Positions 43,194 to 51,988 of a DNA stretch of 64,000 nucleotides are shown here, one piece after another (position 1 is the stretch's first letter; each line of letters opens with the position of its first letter). The position numbers and the translations under genes were made by a program. This DNA comes from an uncultured Prevotellaceae bacterium (GTDB lineage: Bacteria; Bacteroidota; Bacteroidia; Bacteroidales; Bacteroidaceae): the NCBI GenBank assembly GCA_900314985.1, contig OMXL01000001.1:1-64000 (forward strand), written 5' to 3'. The notes under the pieces were generated by a model. The model did no database searches, was not told the origin of the DNA, and saw nothing but the letters and a program-made list of their open reading frames with translations.

Positions 43194-44038
43194 AGTTTGG
43201 CAATACACTCACGCAGTGACTCTTCCCAATAGGGGACCTCAATGCCGTAGGTCTTCTTAATCTTGGTCTTGTCAAGCACACTATAGTGCGGACGAGCGGC
43301 AGGAGTGGGATATTCTGAGGTATGCAACGGACGAACATGACATGTGGTAATTCCTGCAATGCGATGGATAGCCTTCGTAAAGTCATACCATGAGATGACA
43401 CCCTCGTTAGAGAAGTGATAGATGCCAGGAACGATACCTTTATGAATAGCCGTCATGATGACCTGCGCCAAATCACGGGCATAGGTTGGCGTACCTATCT
43501 GGTCGAAGATAACACCCAGCTCCGGTTTCTCGTTGCCCAAACGAATCATCGTCTTTACGAAGTTGTTGCCAAACGTAGAATAGAGCCATGCCGTACGGAT
43601 AATCATCGAACGCTCGCACAACTTCTGCACATTCAGTTCGCCAACGAGTTTGGTCTTGCCATAGACGCTATTGGGACAGGTCTCTTCCTCCTCCGTATAA
43701 GGAGTATGGTTGGTACCGTCAAACACGTAGTCAGTACTAATCTGTATCATCCAACCGCCACGCTTACCAATGGCATGAGCCAGATAGGCAGGAGCCTCTG
43801 CGTTCAGTTTCTGACACAGTTCTTCATTGTCTTCAGCCTTGTCAACAGCCGTATATGCTGCACAGTTGACAATACCGTCAATCTGGTTATCCGTCACAAA
43901 CTGTTCGATGGCATTCTGATCAGTGATATCCAGTTCAGCGACATCCGTATTAAAATAGGTATGCTGTGGATTCTCCTTCTCCAACAGCTGCATCTCATTT
44001 CCCAATTGGCCATTACAGCCTGTAATCAATATGTTCAT
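43190..44038 (-). CDS. rfbD: dTDP-4-dehydrorhamnose reductase
   Basis: A 282-residue short-chain-dehydrogenase-type enzyme making dTDP-L-rhamnose for cell-surface polysaccharide. Motifs: NILITGCNGQLGNEM NADPH loop, VNCAAYTAVDKAE, STDYVFDG with the active-site YGKTK (VYGKTKLVGE) and RTAWLYSTFGNNFVKTM. No rfbA, B or C is nearby; other loci must supply the earlier steps. It overlaps the DUF4924 gene by one base (TGATG) and the BaiN-like gene by ATGA. Confidence 0.93.
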   Translation of the reverse strand: MNILITGCNGQLGNEMQLLEKENPQHTYFNTDVAELDITDQNAIEQFVTDNQIDGIVNCAAYTAVDKAEDNEELCQKLNAEAPAYLAHAIGKRGGWMIQISTDYVFDGTNHTPYTEEEETCPNSVYGKTKLVGELNVQKLCERSMIIRTAWLYSTFGNNFVKTMIRLGNEKPELGVIFDQIGTPTYARDLAQVIMTAIHKGIVPGIYHFSNEGVISWYDFTKAIHRIAGITTCHVRPLHTSEYPTPAARPHYSVLDKTKIKKTYGIEVPYWEESLRECIAKL

Positions 44039-44586
44039 CAGTTTTCAAACTTCAGTCCTTCTTCCTTGTCTTTCTTGTAATAGTCAGAGAGCATGCCGAT
44101 GAAAGTGGTAATCTCTTTCACGGCAGCCTGCGTATTAGGGGTTATTTCCTTTTTCTGGAGACGAAGCATCATCGTACCATAGAGAGCATTGAAACAGGTC
44201 TCTATCTCGTTTTCATCCTTGTTAGCACCATGGTTGCGCAACTCCACGATAAATGGCAATACCTTATAATATGCGGCATTATAGAAAGGGAACTTCGGCG
44301 ATGACAACAATTGGGCATGCAGTTCGGTAAGAGTCTGCATAGTCACCTTGTTAATCTGCAGGTGTCCCTGCTCGCGACAATCCTCTTGATTCATCATACG
44401 GATCAGATTGCCAAACCAGTCAGCCTCATCCTCTTTCTGCTCGTCGGTATAGTCGAAGCGGTCAATATACTCTCTACGGATGCGCCCGATAGAACAGCCA
44501 AAGGCGCGAATGGTATCCTCCACCTGCCACATATATAGCAGGTATTCTGCAATATTAGTCTTGCGTAACTCGTTAGCTATAAACAT
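44038..44586 (-). CDS. DUF4924-family protein
   Basis: A 182-residue soluble, largely helical protein starting MFIANELRKTNIAEYLLYMWQ, matching the DUF4924 family of unknown function, which often sits beside rfbD in Bacteroidota. There are no catalytic motifs or membrane helices. It is the second gene of an operon LysE-DUF4924-rfbD-BaiN; its stop overlaps the rfbD start by one base, and a 7-bp repeat array lies between it and the LysE gene. Confidence 0.7.
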   Translation of the reverse strand: MFIANELRKTNIAEYLLYMWQVEDTIRAFGCSIGRIRREYIDRFDYTDEQKEDEADWFGNLIRMMNQEDCREQGHLQINKVTMQTLTELHAQLLSSPKFPFYNAAYYKVLPFIVELRNHGANKDENEIETCFNALYGTMMLRLQKKEITPNTQAAVKEITTFIGMLSDYYKKDKEEGLKFEN

Positions 44587-44597
44587 TGTCCTAATTT

Positions 44598-44625
44598 ACT
44601 ATTTGACAATTTACCATTTACAATT
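44598..44625. repeat. Heptamer array 8 (TACAATT-like x4) between LysE and DUF4924 genes
   Basis: ACTATTT, GACAATT, TACCATT and TACAATT in tandem, ending at the stop codon of the LysE gene. Confidence 0.65.
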
Positions 44626-45290
44626 CAGAAGAATCTAAACAGATTCGTCACGGTGCCGAAGAGCGACACGACAGAGAAAATGATGACCACGGCACCGATG
44701 ATACGATTGATGATGCGTATGCCTTGGGCATTAAAGATGGTACGCACCTTGTCAACCAGCCATGACAAACCATACCACCACAACAGTGCTCCGGCCACAA
44801 TACTGGCAAAGCCGATAAACATCTCAAACGGATGGTCGGGAATAACGAAGGCAAATTGGGCAAATAGTGCCATGAACAGGAAGATAATCAACGGGTTGGA
44901 GAACGTCACGATGAATGCTGTCCACGTATTATACCAGATGGTACCACGCTGCATGCCCGACTTACGCATATTCTTCGTGGGGTCTATGCGGTAAGTATAT
45001 ACTCCGAAGGCCAGCAGTAGTGCCGAACCAATAATCTGCAAGTAGAACTTATTCTGATCGTTATTGACAAAATCCATGACGAAGGCCATACCGAAACCTG
45101 TAATACCTGCATAGATAATGTCGCTAACAGCAGCACCAATACCCGTTACGAAACCATACCAGCGTCCCTTGTTCAACGTACGTTGTACACAAAGGATGCC
45201 TACTGGTCCCATTGGTGCAGAGGCTACCATACCTATCAGCATGCCCTTAAACACCAAGTCAACTATGTTAATATGTATTGGAAATGGCAT
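44625..45290 (-). CDS. LysE-family exporter
   Basis: About 221 residues with six membrane helices. The family signature region is GMVASAPMGPVGILCVQRTL near residue 20, and later motifs include the GFGMAFVMDF helix and FIVTFSNPLIIFLFMALFA. LysE-type proteins export amino acids or related small molecules; the substrate is unknown. The start is ATG 45290, 9 bases after the TACCTTTG box (45300-45307 on the minus strand). It leads an operon with DUF4924, rfbD and the BaiN-like gene, and is divergent from the ROK kinase. Confidence 0.9.
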   Translation of the reverse strand: MPFPIHINIVDLVFKGMLIGMVASAPMGPVGILCVQRTLNKGRWYGFVTGIGAAVSDIIYAGITGFGMAFVMDFVNNDQNKFYLQIIGSALLLAFGVYTYRIDPTKNMRKSGMQRGTIWYNTWTAFIVTFSNPLIIFLFMALFAQFAFVIPDHPFEMFIGFASIVAGALLWWYGLSWLVDKVRTIFNAQGIRIINRIIGAVVIIFSVVSLFGTVTNLFRFF

Positions 45291-45385
45291 ATTCGTCTGC
45301 AAAGGTACGAAAAAAAACTGAAACTGCTTGCTAATTCGAAATAATTTTGTACCTTTGTGGTCACAAAAAAGGCAACATTACTACT

Positions 45386-46369
45386 ATGAACGAGCAACAA
45401 GGAATAAAGCCCTATGTCATTGGATTAGACTTAGGGGGTACCAATGCCGTATTTGGCATTGTTGATCAGCGTGGCGACATCAAAGCCACAACAGCCATCA
45501 AGACTCAGCAGTATGACACTGCCGAGGCATTTATTGAGGCATCTGTCAACGCATTACAACCCATCATCGAGCAGGTTGGTGGGATTGATAAAATCAGATC
45601 AATGGGTATCGGTGCACCCAACGGCAACTTCTACAACGGAACCATTGAGATTGCCCCTAACATCAAGTGGGCTCACGACTGCATCGTTCCCTTGGGCAAG
45701 ATGTTCAGTGAAAAGTTGAACAACATTCCCGTAGCAGTCACCAATGATGCCAACGCAGCAGCCATTGGCGAGATGGTATATGGCGTAGCTCGCGGCATGA
45801 AGAACTTTATTGTTATCACACTGGGCACAGGTGTTGGCTCAGGCATTGTCGTCAATGGTCAGTTAATATATGGCAGCGATGGTTTTGCTGGTGAGTTAGG
45901 ACACGTCACGATGGTACGTGGCGAAGAAGGACGTCTGTGCGGCTGTGGTCGCAAGGGATGTCTGGAGACCTACTGCTCAGCAACGGGTGTGGCACGTACG
46001 GCACGTGAACTGCTTGACAAGACCAGTCGTCCGTCATTGTTACGCGACATGAACCCTGAGGACATTACATCACTGGATGTCTCTATAGCTGCTGGCAAGG
46101 GTGACGAGTTGGCCAAAGAAATCTATGAGTTTACCGGTAAGATGCTGGGTGAGGCATGTGCAGACTTTGCCACCTTCTGTTCTCCAGAGGCTTTCATCTT
46201 CTTTGGCGGTATGATCAAGGCTGGTGACCTGATTATGGAGCCCATACGTCGTGCTTACGACGAACACGTCATGAGCATCTATAAGGGTAAAGCCCAGTTC
46301 CTTGTAAGTGGTCTTGACGGTGCTTCCGCTGCGGTATTGGGTGCTTCAGCCATTGGCTGGGAGGTATAA
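45386..46369 (+). CDS. ROK-family sugar kinase (glucokinase-like)
   Basis: A 327-residue sugar kinase. Motifs: VIGLDLGGTNAVFGIVD ATP loop near residue 10, VTNDANAAAIGEM catalytic Asp, VITLGTGVGSGIV, and GHVTMVRGEEGRLCGCGRKG, the ROK zinc-binding segment. Most Bacteroidota ROK kinases act on glucose; N-acetylglucosamine or mannose are alternatives. The start is the ATG at 45386, 28 bases after TACCTTTG (45350-45357). The stretch after it contains a stem (GAGGTTGGT at 46395-46403, ACCAACCTC at 46414-46422) without a T-run. Confidence 0.9.
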   Translation: MNEQQGIKPYVIGLDLGGTNAVFGIVDQRGDIKATTAIKTQQYDTAEAFIEASVNALQPIIEQVGGIDKIRSMGIGAPNGNFYNGTIEIAPNIKWAHDCIVPLGKMFSEKLNNIPVAVTNDANAAAIGEMVYGVARGMKNFIVITLGTGVGSGIVVNGQLIYGSDGFAGELGHVTMVRGEEGRLCGCGRKGCLETYCSATGVARTARELLDKTSRPSLLRDMNPEDITSLDVSIAAGKGDELAKEIYEFTGKMLGEACADFATFCSPEAFIFFGGMIKAGDLIMEPIRRAYDEHVMSIYKGKAQFLVSGLDGASAAVLGASAIGWEV

Positions 46370-46502
46370 GAGCGCCACCTATTTATAGAAAAAAGAGGTT
46401 GGTGCAGGACGCTACCAACCTCACTATAAATATGTGATAAGTGTCGTGGCAAATGCCTACGTAAGGCTTATCGGGGGCAAATATAGACAATTATTAGATA
46501 AA

Positions 46503-47411
46503 ATGCAAATTTTTCGGCTATTTTTTTCATTTTTTCTGTTTTTCGTCCTATGTAGTTGCGAAAAAGAGCTGACAAACAACAATCAAACCGTCAGTTCTTC
46601 TGACGAATTGACCGACGAGATTAAGAGTAGTGCGCTGACTGTTGCCCAAGCCATAGAAGAAGAGCCTGGAAAATGGATTACGGTAAAAGGATACATCGTA
46701 GCAGCGGCTGAAAGCAGTATTAAAAATGCCGACTATCATAATCCTTTTGCTGGCAAGACAGCGATACTATTAGCCGATGAACCCAGCGACGGCACTGATG
46801 AGCAGATATTCGATGCCCTGATGCCCATCTCACTGTCTGATGCAGCCAAAGGCATCAGTGCCAGCTATAATCTCCAAGACAATCCCAACTATTGGAATAG
46901 CTTTGTCTATATCCGTGGTATCCGCAAATCATATCTGAGTGCGCCTGGTATTAAGGAAGTCACCAATTTCTGGATAGACCCAGACCACCAGCCTGATCCT
47001 GTAGTAGACCCTGACGACCCAGATAATCCCGACAACCCCGACAATCCCAATATCGACGATGGAGACGACAGCGATGTGCTAACAGTAGCTCAGGCCATCA
47101 CCGCTCCTTCCGAGGAATACATCTGGGTGAAAGGATATATTGTCGGTACCACCAGACAGAACTTAGGGAACACCAAGTTCGATGGCATTCTCGAAAACTT
47201 TACAGCTATCGTTCTCGCAGACGAGACTGGCACTACAGACAAGAAACTACTCTTTCCGGTAGGCGTAGACAAGACATCACGCCAGACTTTGGCAGAATAT
47301 GGTGACAACCTTATTAATATGCGTGTGAAGGTCTATGGCAACAAACCTTTTGAAGGATATATGGGGCAGCCAGGTATTAAGACTGCCTATAGAATTGTAA
47401 TTATGCAATAG
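46503..47411 (+). CDS. Lipoprotein with two DUF6359-like domains
   Basis: About 302 residues. A signal sequence (MQIFRLFFSFFLFFVLCSC) ends in a lipobox, so the mature protein starts at Cys 19. Two related domains follow: about residues 45-155 and 190-302. Each begins with an LTVAQAI motif and a WITVKGYIV or YIWVKGYIVG strand and has an AILLADE or AIVLADE strand, as in the OB-like DUF6359 family. An acidic linker of repeated (P)DNPDNP units joins them. Function unknown. No clear promoter box is seen in the 133 bases before it. Confidence 0.75.
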   Translation: MQIFRLFFSFFLFFVLCSCEKELTNNNQTVSSSDELTDEIKSSALTVAQAIEEEPGKWITVKGYIVAAAESSIKNADYHNPFAGKTAILLADEPSDGTDEQIFDALMPISLSDAAKGISASYNLQDNPNYWNSFVYIRGIRKSYLSAPGIKEVTNFWIDPDHQPDPVVDPDDPDNPDNPDNPNIDDGDDSDVLTVAQAITAPSEEYIWVKGYIVGTTRQNLGNTKFDGILENFTAIVLADETGTTDKKLLFPVGVDKTSRQTLAEYGDNLINMRVKVYGNKPFEGYMGQPGIKTAYRIVIMQ

Positions 47412-47475
47412 TTATACCATTTTGTCGGCAAAAACGCACTTTTTCTTGCATTTTATAAAATTTCCCACTAAAATA

Positions 47476-47507
47476 TTTGCATATTAGAAAGAATATGTGT
47501 ACTTTTG
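47476..47507 (+). promoter_or_regulatory. Promoter of the trp operon
   Basis: TTTGC at 47476-47480 and TACTTTTG at 47500-47507, about 20 bp apart, 26 bases before the leader peptide. Confidence 0.75.
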
Positions 47508-47533
47508 CCACCGAAACAAGAAACAGAAAAGCA

Positions 47534-47587
47534 ATGAAACAGTCAATGAACAATACATATTGGTGGCGCATCTCGAGATTCAAATAG
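47534..47587 (+). CDS. trp operon leader peptide with tandem Trp codons
   Basis: A 17-codon frame, MKQSMNNTYWWRISRFK, with Trp codons at 47561-47566, ending TAG 47585-47587. It lies between the promoter and a strong terminator before trpB. By analogy with E. coli TrpL, a ribosome stalling at the two Trp codons when tryptophan is scarce would prevent the terminator. Just after the stop, GTCGCG (47587-47592) is complementary to CGCGAC (47648-47653) in the terminator's 3' arm, a candidate antiterminator pairing that a ribosome at the stop codon would mask. The ATG at 47546 is an alternative start. Confidence 0.88.
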   Translation: MKQSMNNTYWWRISRFK

Positions 47588-47629
47588 TCGCGAGGTACGT
47601 AGCCGTATGGGTATAGTTCATAGAAATAC

Positions 47630-47671
47630 AAAGAGGCTCGTCGTTAACGCGACGGGCCTCTTTCCTTTTTT
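47630..47671 (+). terminator. trp attenuator terminator
   Basis: AAAGAGGC-TCGTCG pairs with CGACGG-GCCTCTTT over about 14 bp (one G-T), loop at 47644-47649, followed by CC and six T. It lies between the leader peptide and trpB and should be the regulated terminator. Confidence 0.9.
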
Positions 47672-47698
47672 AAGCATATAAACAAAAAGAATAAAGAT

Positions 47699-48901
47699 AT
47701 GAGTTATTTAGTAGATGACAAAGGTTTTTACGGAGCATTCGGTGGTGCTTATGTGCCAGAGATTCTCTATGCTACGGTGAAGAAATTACAGCAGGAATAC
47801 CTGCCTATCATCGAGTCGGAAGAGTTCCAGAAGGAATACATGCAACTGTTGCGCGACTATGTCGGCAGACCATCACCTCTGTACTATGCCCATCGCATGA
47901 GTGAGAAGTACGGCTGTCAGTTGTATCTGAAGCGTGAGGATCTGAACCACACAGGAGCCCACAAAATCAACAACACCATTGGTCAGATTCTGCTGGCTAA
48001 GAAGATGGGCAAGAAGCGTATCATCGCTGAGACTGGTGCCGGACAGCACGGTGTCGCTACTGCTACCGTCTGCGCTCTGATGGATATGCCCTGCGTAGTC
48101 TATCAGGGAGCATTAGATGTAGAGCGCCAGCACGTCAATGTAGAGCGCATGAAGATGTTGGGTGCTGAAGTACGTCCTGTCAAGACTGGCAACTGGACAC
48201 TGAAAGACGCTACCAACGAGGCCATCCGCGACTGGTGCTGTCATCCTGCCGACACCTTTTATATTATAGGTAGCACCGTAGGTCCTCATCCCTACCCCGA
48301 TATGGTGGCTCGTCTGCAGAGCATCATCTCTAAGGAAATCAAGGAACAACTTCAGGAGAAGATCGGTCGCGACTATCCCGACTACTTGATGGCATGTGTG
48401 GGTGGTGGAAGCAATGCTGCCGGTACCATCTACCACTATATCGACGACGAGCGTGTCAAGATCGTCTTGGCAGAGGCTGGCGGTAAAGGCGCTGATACAG
48501 GTCATACCGCAGCAACCATCCATGCCGGTCGCTTAGGTATCCTTCATGGTGCTAAGACGCTGGTCATGCAGACTCCTGACGGTCAGATTATCGAGGCCGA
48601 GAGCATCTCTGCCGGTCTTGACTACCCTGGCATTGGTCCTATGCACGCCAACCTGGCTACCCAGCACCGCGCTACCGTCTATAGCATCAACGATGATGAA
48701 GCCATCCGTGGTGCTTACGAGCTGACACGCCTGGAGGGTATCATCCCAGCCTTGGAGAGTGCCCATGCCATTGCTGCACTGGAGAAGATGTCGTTTAAGA
48801 AGGACGATGTAGTGGTGCTCACCGTCAGTGGCCGTGGCGATAAAGACGTAGAAACCTATCTGAATAACAAAGACTTAGCAGGAGAATATGGAAACTTTTA
48901 A
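47699..48901 (+). CDS. trpB: Tryptophan synthase beta subunit
   Basis: A 400-residue PLP enzyme joining indole and serine to make tryptophan. The PLP lysine is in HTGAHKINN near residue 88, with ETGAGQHGVATAT, GGGSNAAGT phosphate loop and a late TVSGRGDKD. Normal length. First structural gene of trpBEGDCFA; having trpB first is typical of Bacteroides and Prevotella. It overlaps trpE by 14 bases. Confidence 0.97.
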   Translation: MSYLVDDKGFYGAFGGAYVPEILYATVKKLQQEYLPIIESEEFQKEYMQLLRDYVGRPSPLYYAHRMSEKYGCQLYLKREDLNHTGAHKINNTIGQILLAKKMGKKRIIAETGAGQHGVATATVCALMDMPCVVYQGALDVERQHVNVERMKMLGAEVRPVKTGNWTLKDATNEAIRDWCCHPADTFYIIGSTVGPHPYPDMVARLQSIISKEIKEQLQEKIGRDYPDYLMACVGGGSNAAGTIYHYIDDERVKIVLAEAGGKGADTGHTAATIHAGRLGILHGAKTLVMQTPDGQIIEAESISAGLDYPGIGPMHANLATQHRATVYSINDDEAIRGAYELTRLEGIIPALESAHAIAALEKMSFKKDDVVVLTVSGRGDKDVETYLNNKDLAGEYGNF

Positions 48902-50336
48902 GTATACTACCGTCAGCAAGACGATACTCGCCGACCTCTATACACCAGTAGGAGTGTATATGCGACTGCGCGACCTCTACCCACAGAGTGCGCTGATGGA
49001 GAGTTCTGACTATCACGATGCCAATAATTCACACTCATTCATCGGCATCAACCCCATCGCCAGCGTAGCCATCGGCCACGGTATGGCATCCATCAATTAT
49101 CCCGATGGAAGCACCTTCCAGCACGAGGTTAACAAGGATTATCGCTCAGACAAAGCCATCCACGCCCTCATCGACCATATCCAAGTAACTGGCGACGATG
49201 CCAATGCCTGCGGACTCTTCGGCTACACCTCATTCAATGCCGTGCGCTATTTCGAGAATATCGATGTCAAGGATGAGACACAGGCCAAGAACGATGCTCC
49301 CGACGTGCTCTATATATTATATAAGGTGGTCATCGTCTTTGACCATCATAACAACACGCTGAAAATAGTAAGCTTAGCCCCCTCCAACCTCCCCCAAGAG
49401 GGTGAGGCTAATATCGAGGCAGCCATCAAGGCCATGAACAAGGCCAACGTGAAGGCTTACGACTTCCACCCTGTAGGTGATGTCCGTTCCACGCTGACCG
49501 ACGATGAGCACCGTGAGAATATCCGTCGTGGCATCCAGCACTGTCTGCGTGGCGATGTGTTCCAGATCGTTTTGAGCCGTCGCTTCATCCAGCAATACGA
49601 GGGTGACGACTTCAAACTCTATCGCGCCCTGCGTAGTATCAACCCCTCACCTTATCTGTTCTACTTTGACTTCGGTGGTTTCCGCATCTTCGGCTCATCG
49701 CCCGAAACACACTGTCGTATTGAAGCAACAGCCACTACTCCCGACGGTTCTCCGTCGGGTAAATTCCGAGCCTATATCGACCCGATTGCCGGCACCACCA
49801 AGCGTACTGGCGATGCAGAGGCTGATCGCAAAGGTGCTGAGTATCTGCGCAACGATCCCAAGGAGAATGCTGAGCACGTCATGCTGGTAGATCTGGCACG
49901 CAACGACCTCAGCCGCAACTGCCACGGGGTGAAGGTTGATTTCTACAAAGATCTACAGTACTATAGTCATGTGATTCATTTGGTATCTCGCGTTAGCGGT
50001 GAACTCGACAACGGTGCAGACCCCATCAAGGCATTCATCGACACCTTCCCTGCAGGCACATTATCTGGTGCGCCAAAAGTTCGCGCCATGCAGCTCATCT
50101 CCGAATACGAGCCTCACAACCGTGGTGCTTATGGAGGTTGCATCGGCATCATTGGTCTCGACGGTTCACTGAATCAGGCCATCACCATCCGCACCTTCGT
50201 ATCTCGCAATGGCGAGCTGTGGTTCCAGGCTGGCGGCGGCATCGTAGCCAAGAGCGATGTAGAATACGAGTTACAGGAAGTAAACAACAAATTGGGCGCC
50301 TTACGTAAGGCCATCGAAAAAGCAGCAATATTATGA
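48888..50336 (+). CDS. trpE: Anthranilate synthase component I
   Basis: A 482-residue chorismate-using enzyme, first committed step of tryptophan synthesis, working with TrpG. ALMESS near residue 38 matches the family's tryptophan feedback site (LLESS). The C-terminal catalytic part has IVLSRRF, GSSPETHCR, PIAGTTKRTG and DTFPAGTLSGAPKVRAM. An insert-like APSNLPQEGEA near residue 166, in the less conserved region, resembles the GC-rich repeat family. Overlaps trpG by 4 bases (ATGA). Confidence 0.96.
   Translation: METFKYTTVSKTILADLYTPVGVYMRLRDLYPQSALMESSDYHDANNSHSFIGINPIASVAIGHGMASINYPDGSTFQHEVNKDYRSDKAIHALIDHIQVTGDDANACGLFGYTSFNAVRYFENIDVKDETQAKNDAPDVLYILYKVVIVFDHHNNTLKIVSLAPSNLPQEGEANIEAAIKAMNKANVKAYDFHPVGDVRSTLTDDEHRENIRRGIQHCLRGDVFQIVLSRRFIQQYEGDDFKLYRALRSINPSPYLFYFDFGGFRIFGSSPETHCRIEATATTPDGSPSGKFRAYIDPIAGTTKRTGDAEADRKGAEYLRNDPKENAEHVMLVDLARNDLSRNCHGVKVDFYKDLQYYSHVIHLVSRVSGELDNGADPIKAFIDTFPAGTLSGAPKVRAMQLISEYEPHNRGAYGGCIGIIGLDGSLNQAITIRTFVSRNGELWFQAGGGIVAKSDVEYELQEVNNKLGALRKAIEKAAIL
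49376..49409. repeat. Possible diverged GC-rich repeat inside trpE
   Basis: A C-rich stretch with partial inverse (CCTCCAACCTCCCCC...GAGGGTGAGG) read as APSNLPQEGEA. It is a weaker match than the other copies. Confidence 0.4.
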
Positions 50337-50896
50337 AGATCGTCATTATCGATAATTACGACTCATTCACTTATAATTTGAGTCATTTGGTCAAGGAACT
50401 GGGCGCAGAAGTCACAGTCTATCGTAACGACCAGTTCAAACTGTCACAATTAGAGGAGTTCAGCAAGATTATCCTCTCTCCAGGTCCTGGCATTCCTTCT
50501 GAGGCAGGTCTGCTGCTCGATGTCATCAAGACCTATGCAGGTAAAAAGCCTATCCTTGGCGTCTGCTTAGGTCATCAGGCCATTGGCGAGGCTTTTGGTG
50601 GTAAACTCGAGAACCTAAGCGATGTCTTCCATGGCGTTGCAACGCCCTGTCATCTTACGAGCGACGACGCCCTCTTCTCTGGTATCTCTAAAGACTTTAC
50701 CATTGGCCGCTACCACTCATGGGTAGTATCTAAAGAAGGACTGCCTGACTGTCTGGAGATTACCGCAGAAAGCGACGAGGGGCAGATTATGGCACTGAAG
50801 CACAAGACGCTCAACGTGCGTGGCATCCAGTTCCACCCCGAGAGTGTGCTGACCCCTGACGGCAAGAAGATGCTGCAAAACTGGCTCTTCCTATAA
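50333..50896 (+). CDS. trpG: Anthranilate synthase glutamine amidotransferase
   Basis: A 187-residue class I glutaminase that supplies ammonia to TrpE. Motifs: IDNYDSFTYNL at the start, LSPGPGIPSEAG, the catalytic cysteine in GVCLGHQAIGE near residue 78 and QFHPESVLTPDG carrying the His and Glu. In many bacteria the same subunit also serves aminodeoxychorismate synthase (PabA). A five-unit ATTAAGC heptamer array begins at its stop codon and fills most of the gap to trpD. Confidence 0.95.
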   Translation: MKIVIIDNYDSFTYNLSHLVKELGAEVTVYRNDQFKLSQLEEFSKIILSPGPGIPSEAGLLLDVIKTYAGKKPILGVCLGHQAIGEAFGGKLENLSDVFHGVATPCHLTSDDALFSGISKDFTIGRYHSWVVSKEGLPDCLEITAESDEGQIMALKHKTLNVRGIQFHPESVLTPDGKKMLQNWLFL

Positions 50897-50930
50897 TTAA
50901 GCATTAGGCATTAAGCATTAAGCATTAAAA
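50896..50930. repeat. Heptamer array 9 (ATTAAGC x5) between trpG and trpD
   Basis: ATTAAGC, ATTAGGC, ATTAAGC, ATTAAGC and ATTAAAA in tandem, filling most of the gap between trpG and trpD. Confidence 0.85.
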
Positions 50931-50945
50931 ATTTGAATTGACAAT

Positions 50946-51956
50946 ATGGCACAGACGATGAAAGACATCCTGAACAGGATGCTGAACCACGAGGAACTGT
51001 CTCGTGAAGAAATGAAGAATATTCTGATTGGTATCACGCAGAGTGAGTTTCCTACCGAACAGATTACCGCCCTGCTGACTGCTTTGCAGATGCGTGGCGT
51101 AACGGTTGACGAGCTATTGGGCTTCCGTGATGGTATTCTGGAGACGGGTGTCCCCGCTATCCTCAATGCCGACCGCTACATCGACGTGGTGGGTACTGGT
51201 GGTGACCGCAAGAACACCTTTAACATCTCTACCACCAGCTGTTTCGTGATTGCTGGTGCTGGCTATAAGGTGGCTAAGCACGGTAACTATGCCGCCACTT
51301 CTGTATCAGGTGCATCAAACGTCATCGCTCATCACGGCATTAAGTTCACCGATGATATCGACAAACTAAACCGCTCGCTCGACGAGGCTGGCATTGTCTA
51401 TCTCCATGCCCAGCTCTTCGCAAAGGCCATGAAGTTCGTGGGTCCTATCCGCAAAGCCCTGCAGTTCCCCACCATCTTTAACCTGTTAGGTCCGCTGGTT
51501 AATCCCAGTCAGCCGAGTTGCCAGCTGTTGGGCGTGGCTAACCTCGACCAGATGCGCCTTTACAACCAGGTGTACCAGAAGATTGGCATCGACTACGGTA
51601 TCGTCAACTCTATCGACGGCTACGACGAGATTTCGCTGACGGGCGACTTCAAGGTTACCACCAAGAACTACGAGCGCATCTTCAAGCCTCAAGACCTCGG
51701 CTTTGAGATTGCCAAGCCCGAAGAGCTCGTAGGTGGTGCTACCGAGGAAGAGGCTGCTGCCATCTTCGACAGTGTACTCGAGAACCGTGCCCTGCCTGCT
51801 CAGAAGAATATCGTGCTGGCCAATGCAGCCTTCGGTATTCAGGTACTGGAGAAGGGTGAGAAGAGCGTCGAAGAGTGCATCGCCATTGCTCGCGAGTCTA
51901 TCGACAGCGGTAGTGCATTGCGTACTTTCAAGAAGTTTGTCGAACTGAACTCATAA
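50946..51956 (+). CDS. trpD: Anthranilate phosphoribosyltransferase
   Basis: A 336-residue enzyme that transfers the phosphoribosyl group to anthranilate. The PRPP site VGTGGDRKNTFNIST and the anthranilate-site KHGNYAATSVSGASN lie near residues 82 and 115; FNLLGPLVNPSQP follows. Normal length, fourth gene of the operon. Confidence 0.97.
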   Translation: MAQTMKDILNRMLNHEELSREEMKNILIGITQSEFPTEQITALLTALQMRGVTVDELLGFRDGILETGVPAILNADRYIDVVGTGGDRKNTFNISTTSCFVIAGAGYKVAKHGNYAATSVSGASNVIAHHGIKFTDDIDKLNRSLDEAGIVYLHAQLFAKAMKFVGPIRKALQFPTIFNLLGPLVNPSQPSCQLLGVANLDQMRLYNQVYQKIGIDYGIVNSIDGYDEISLTGDFKVTTKNYERIFKPQDLGFEIAKPEELVGGATEEEAAAIFDSVLENRALPAQKNIVLANAAFGIQVLEKGEKSVEECIAIARESIDSGSALRTFKKFVELNS

Positions 51957-51988
51957 AACCCATTCACCCCATTAGACCCATCTAAACA

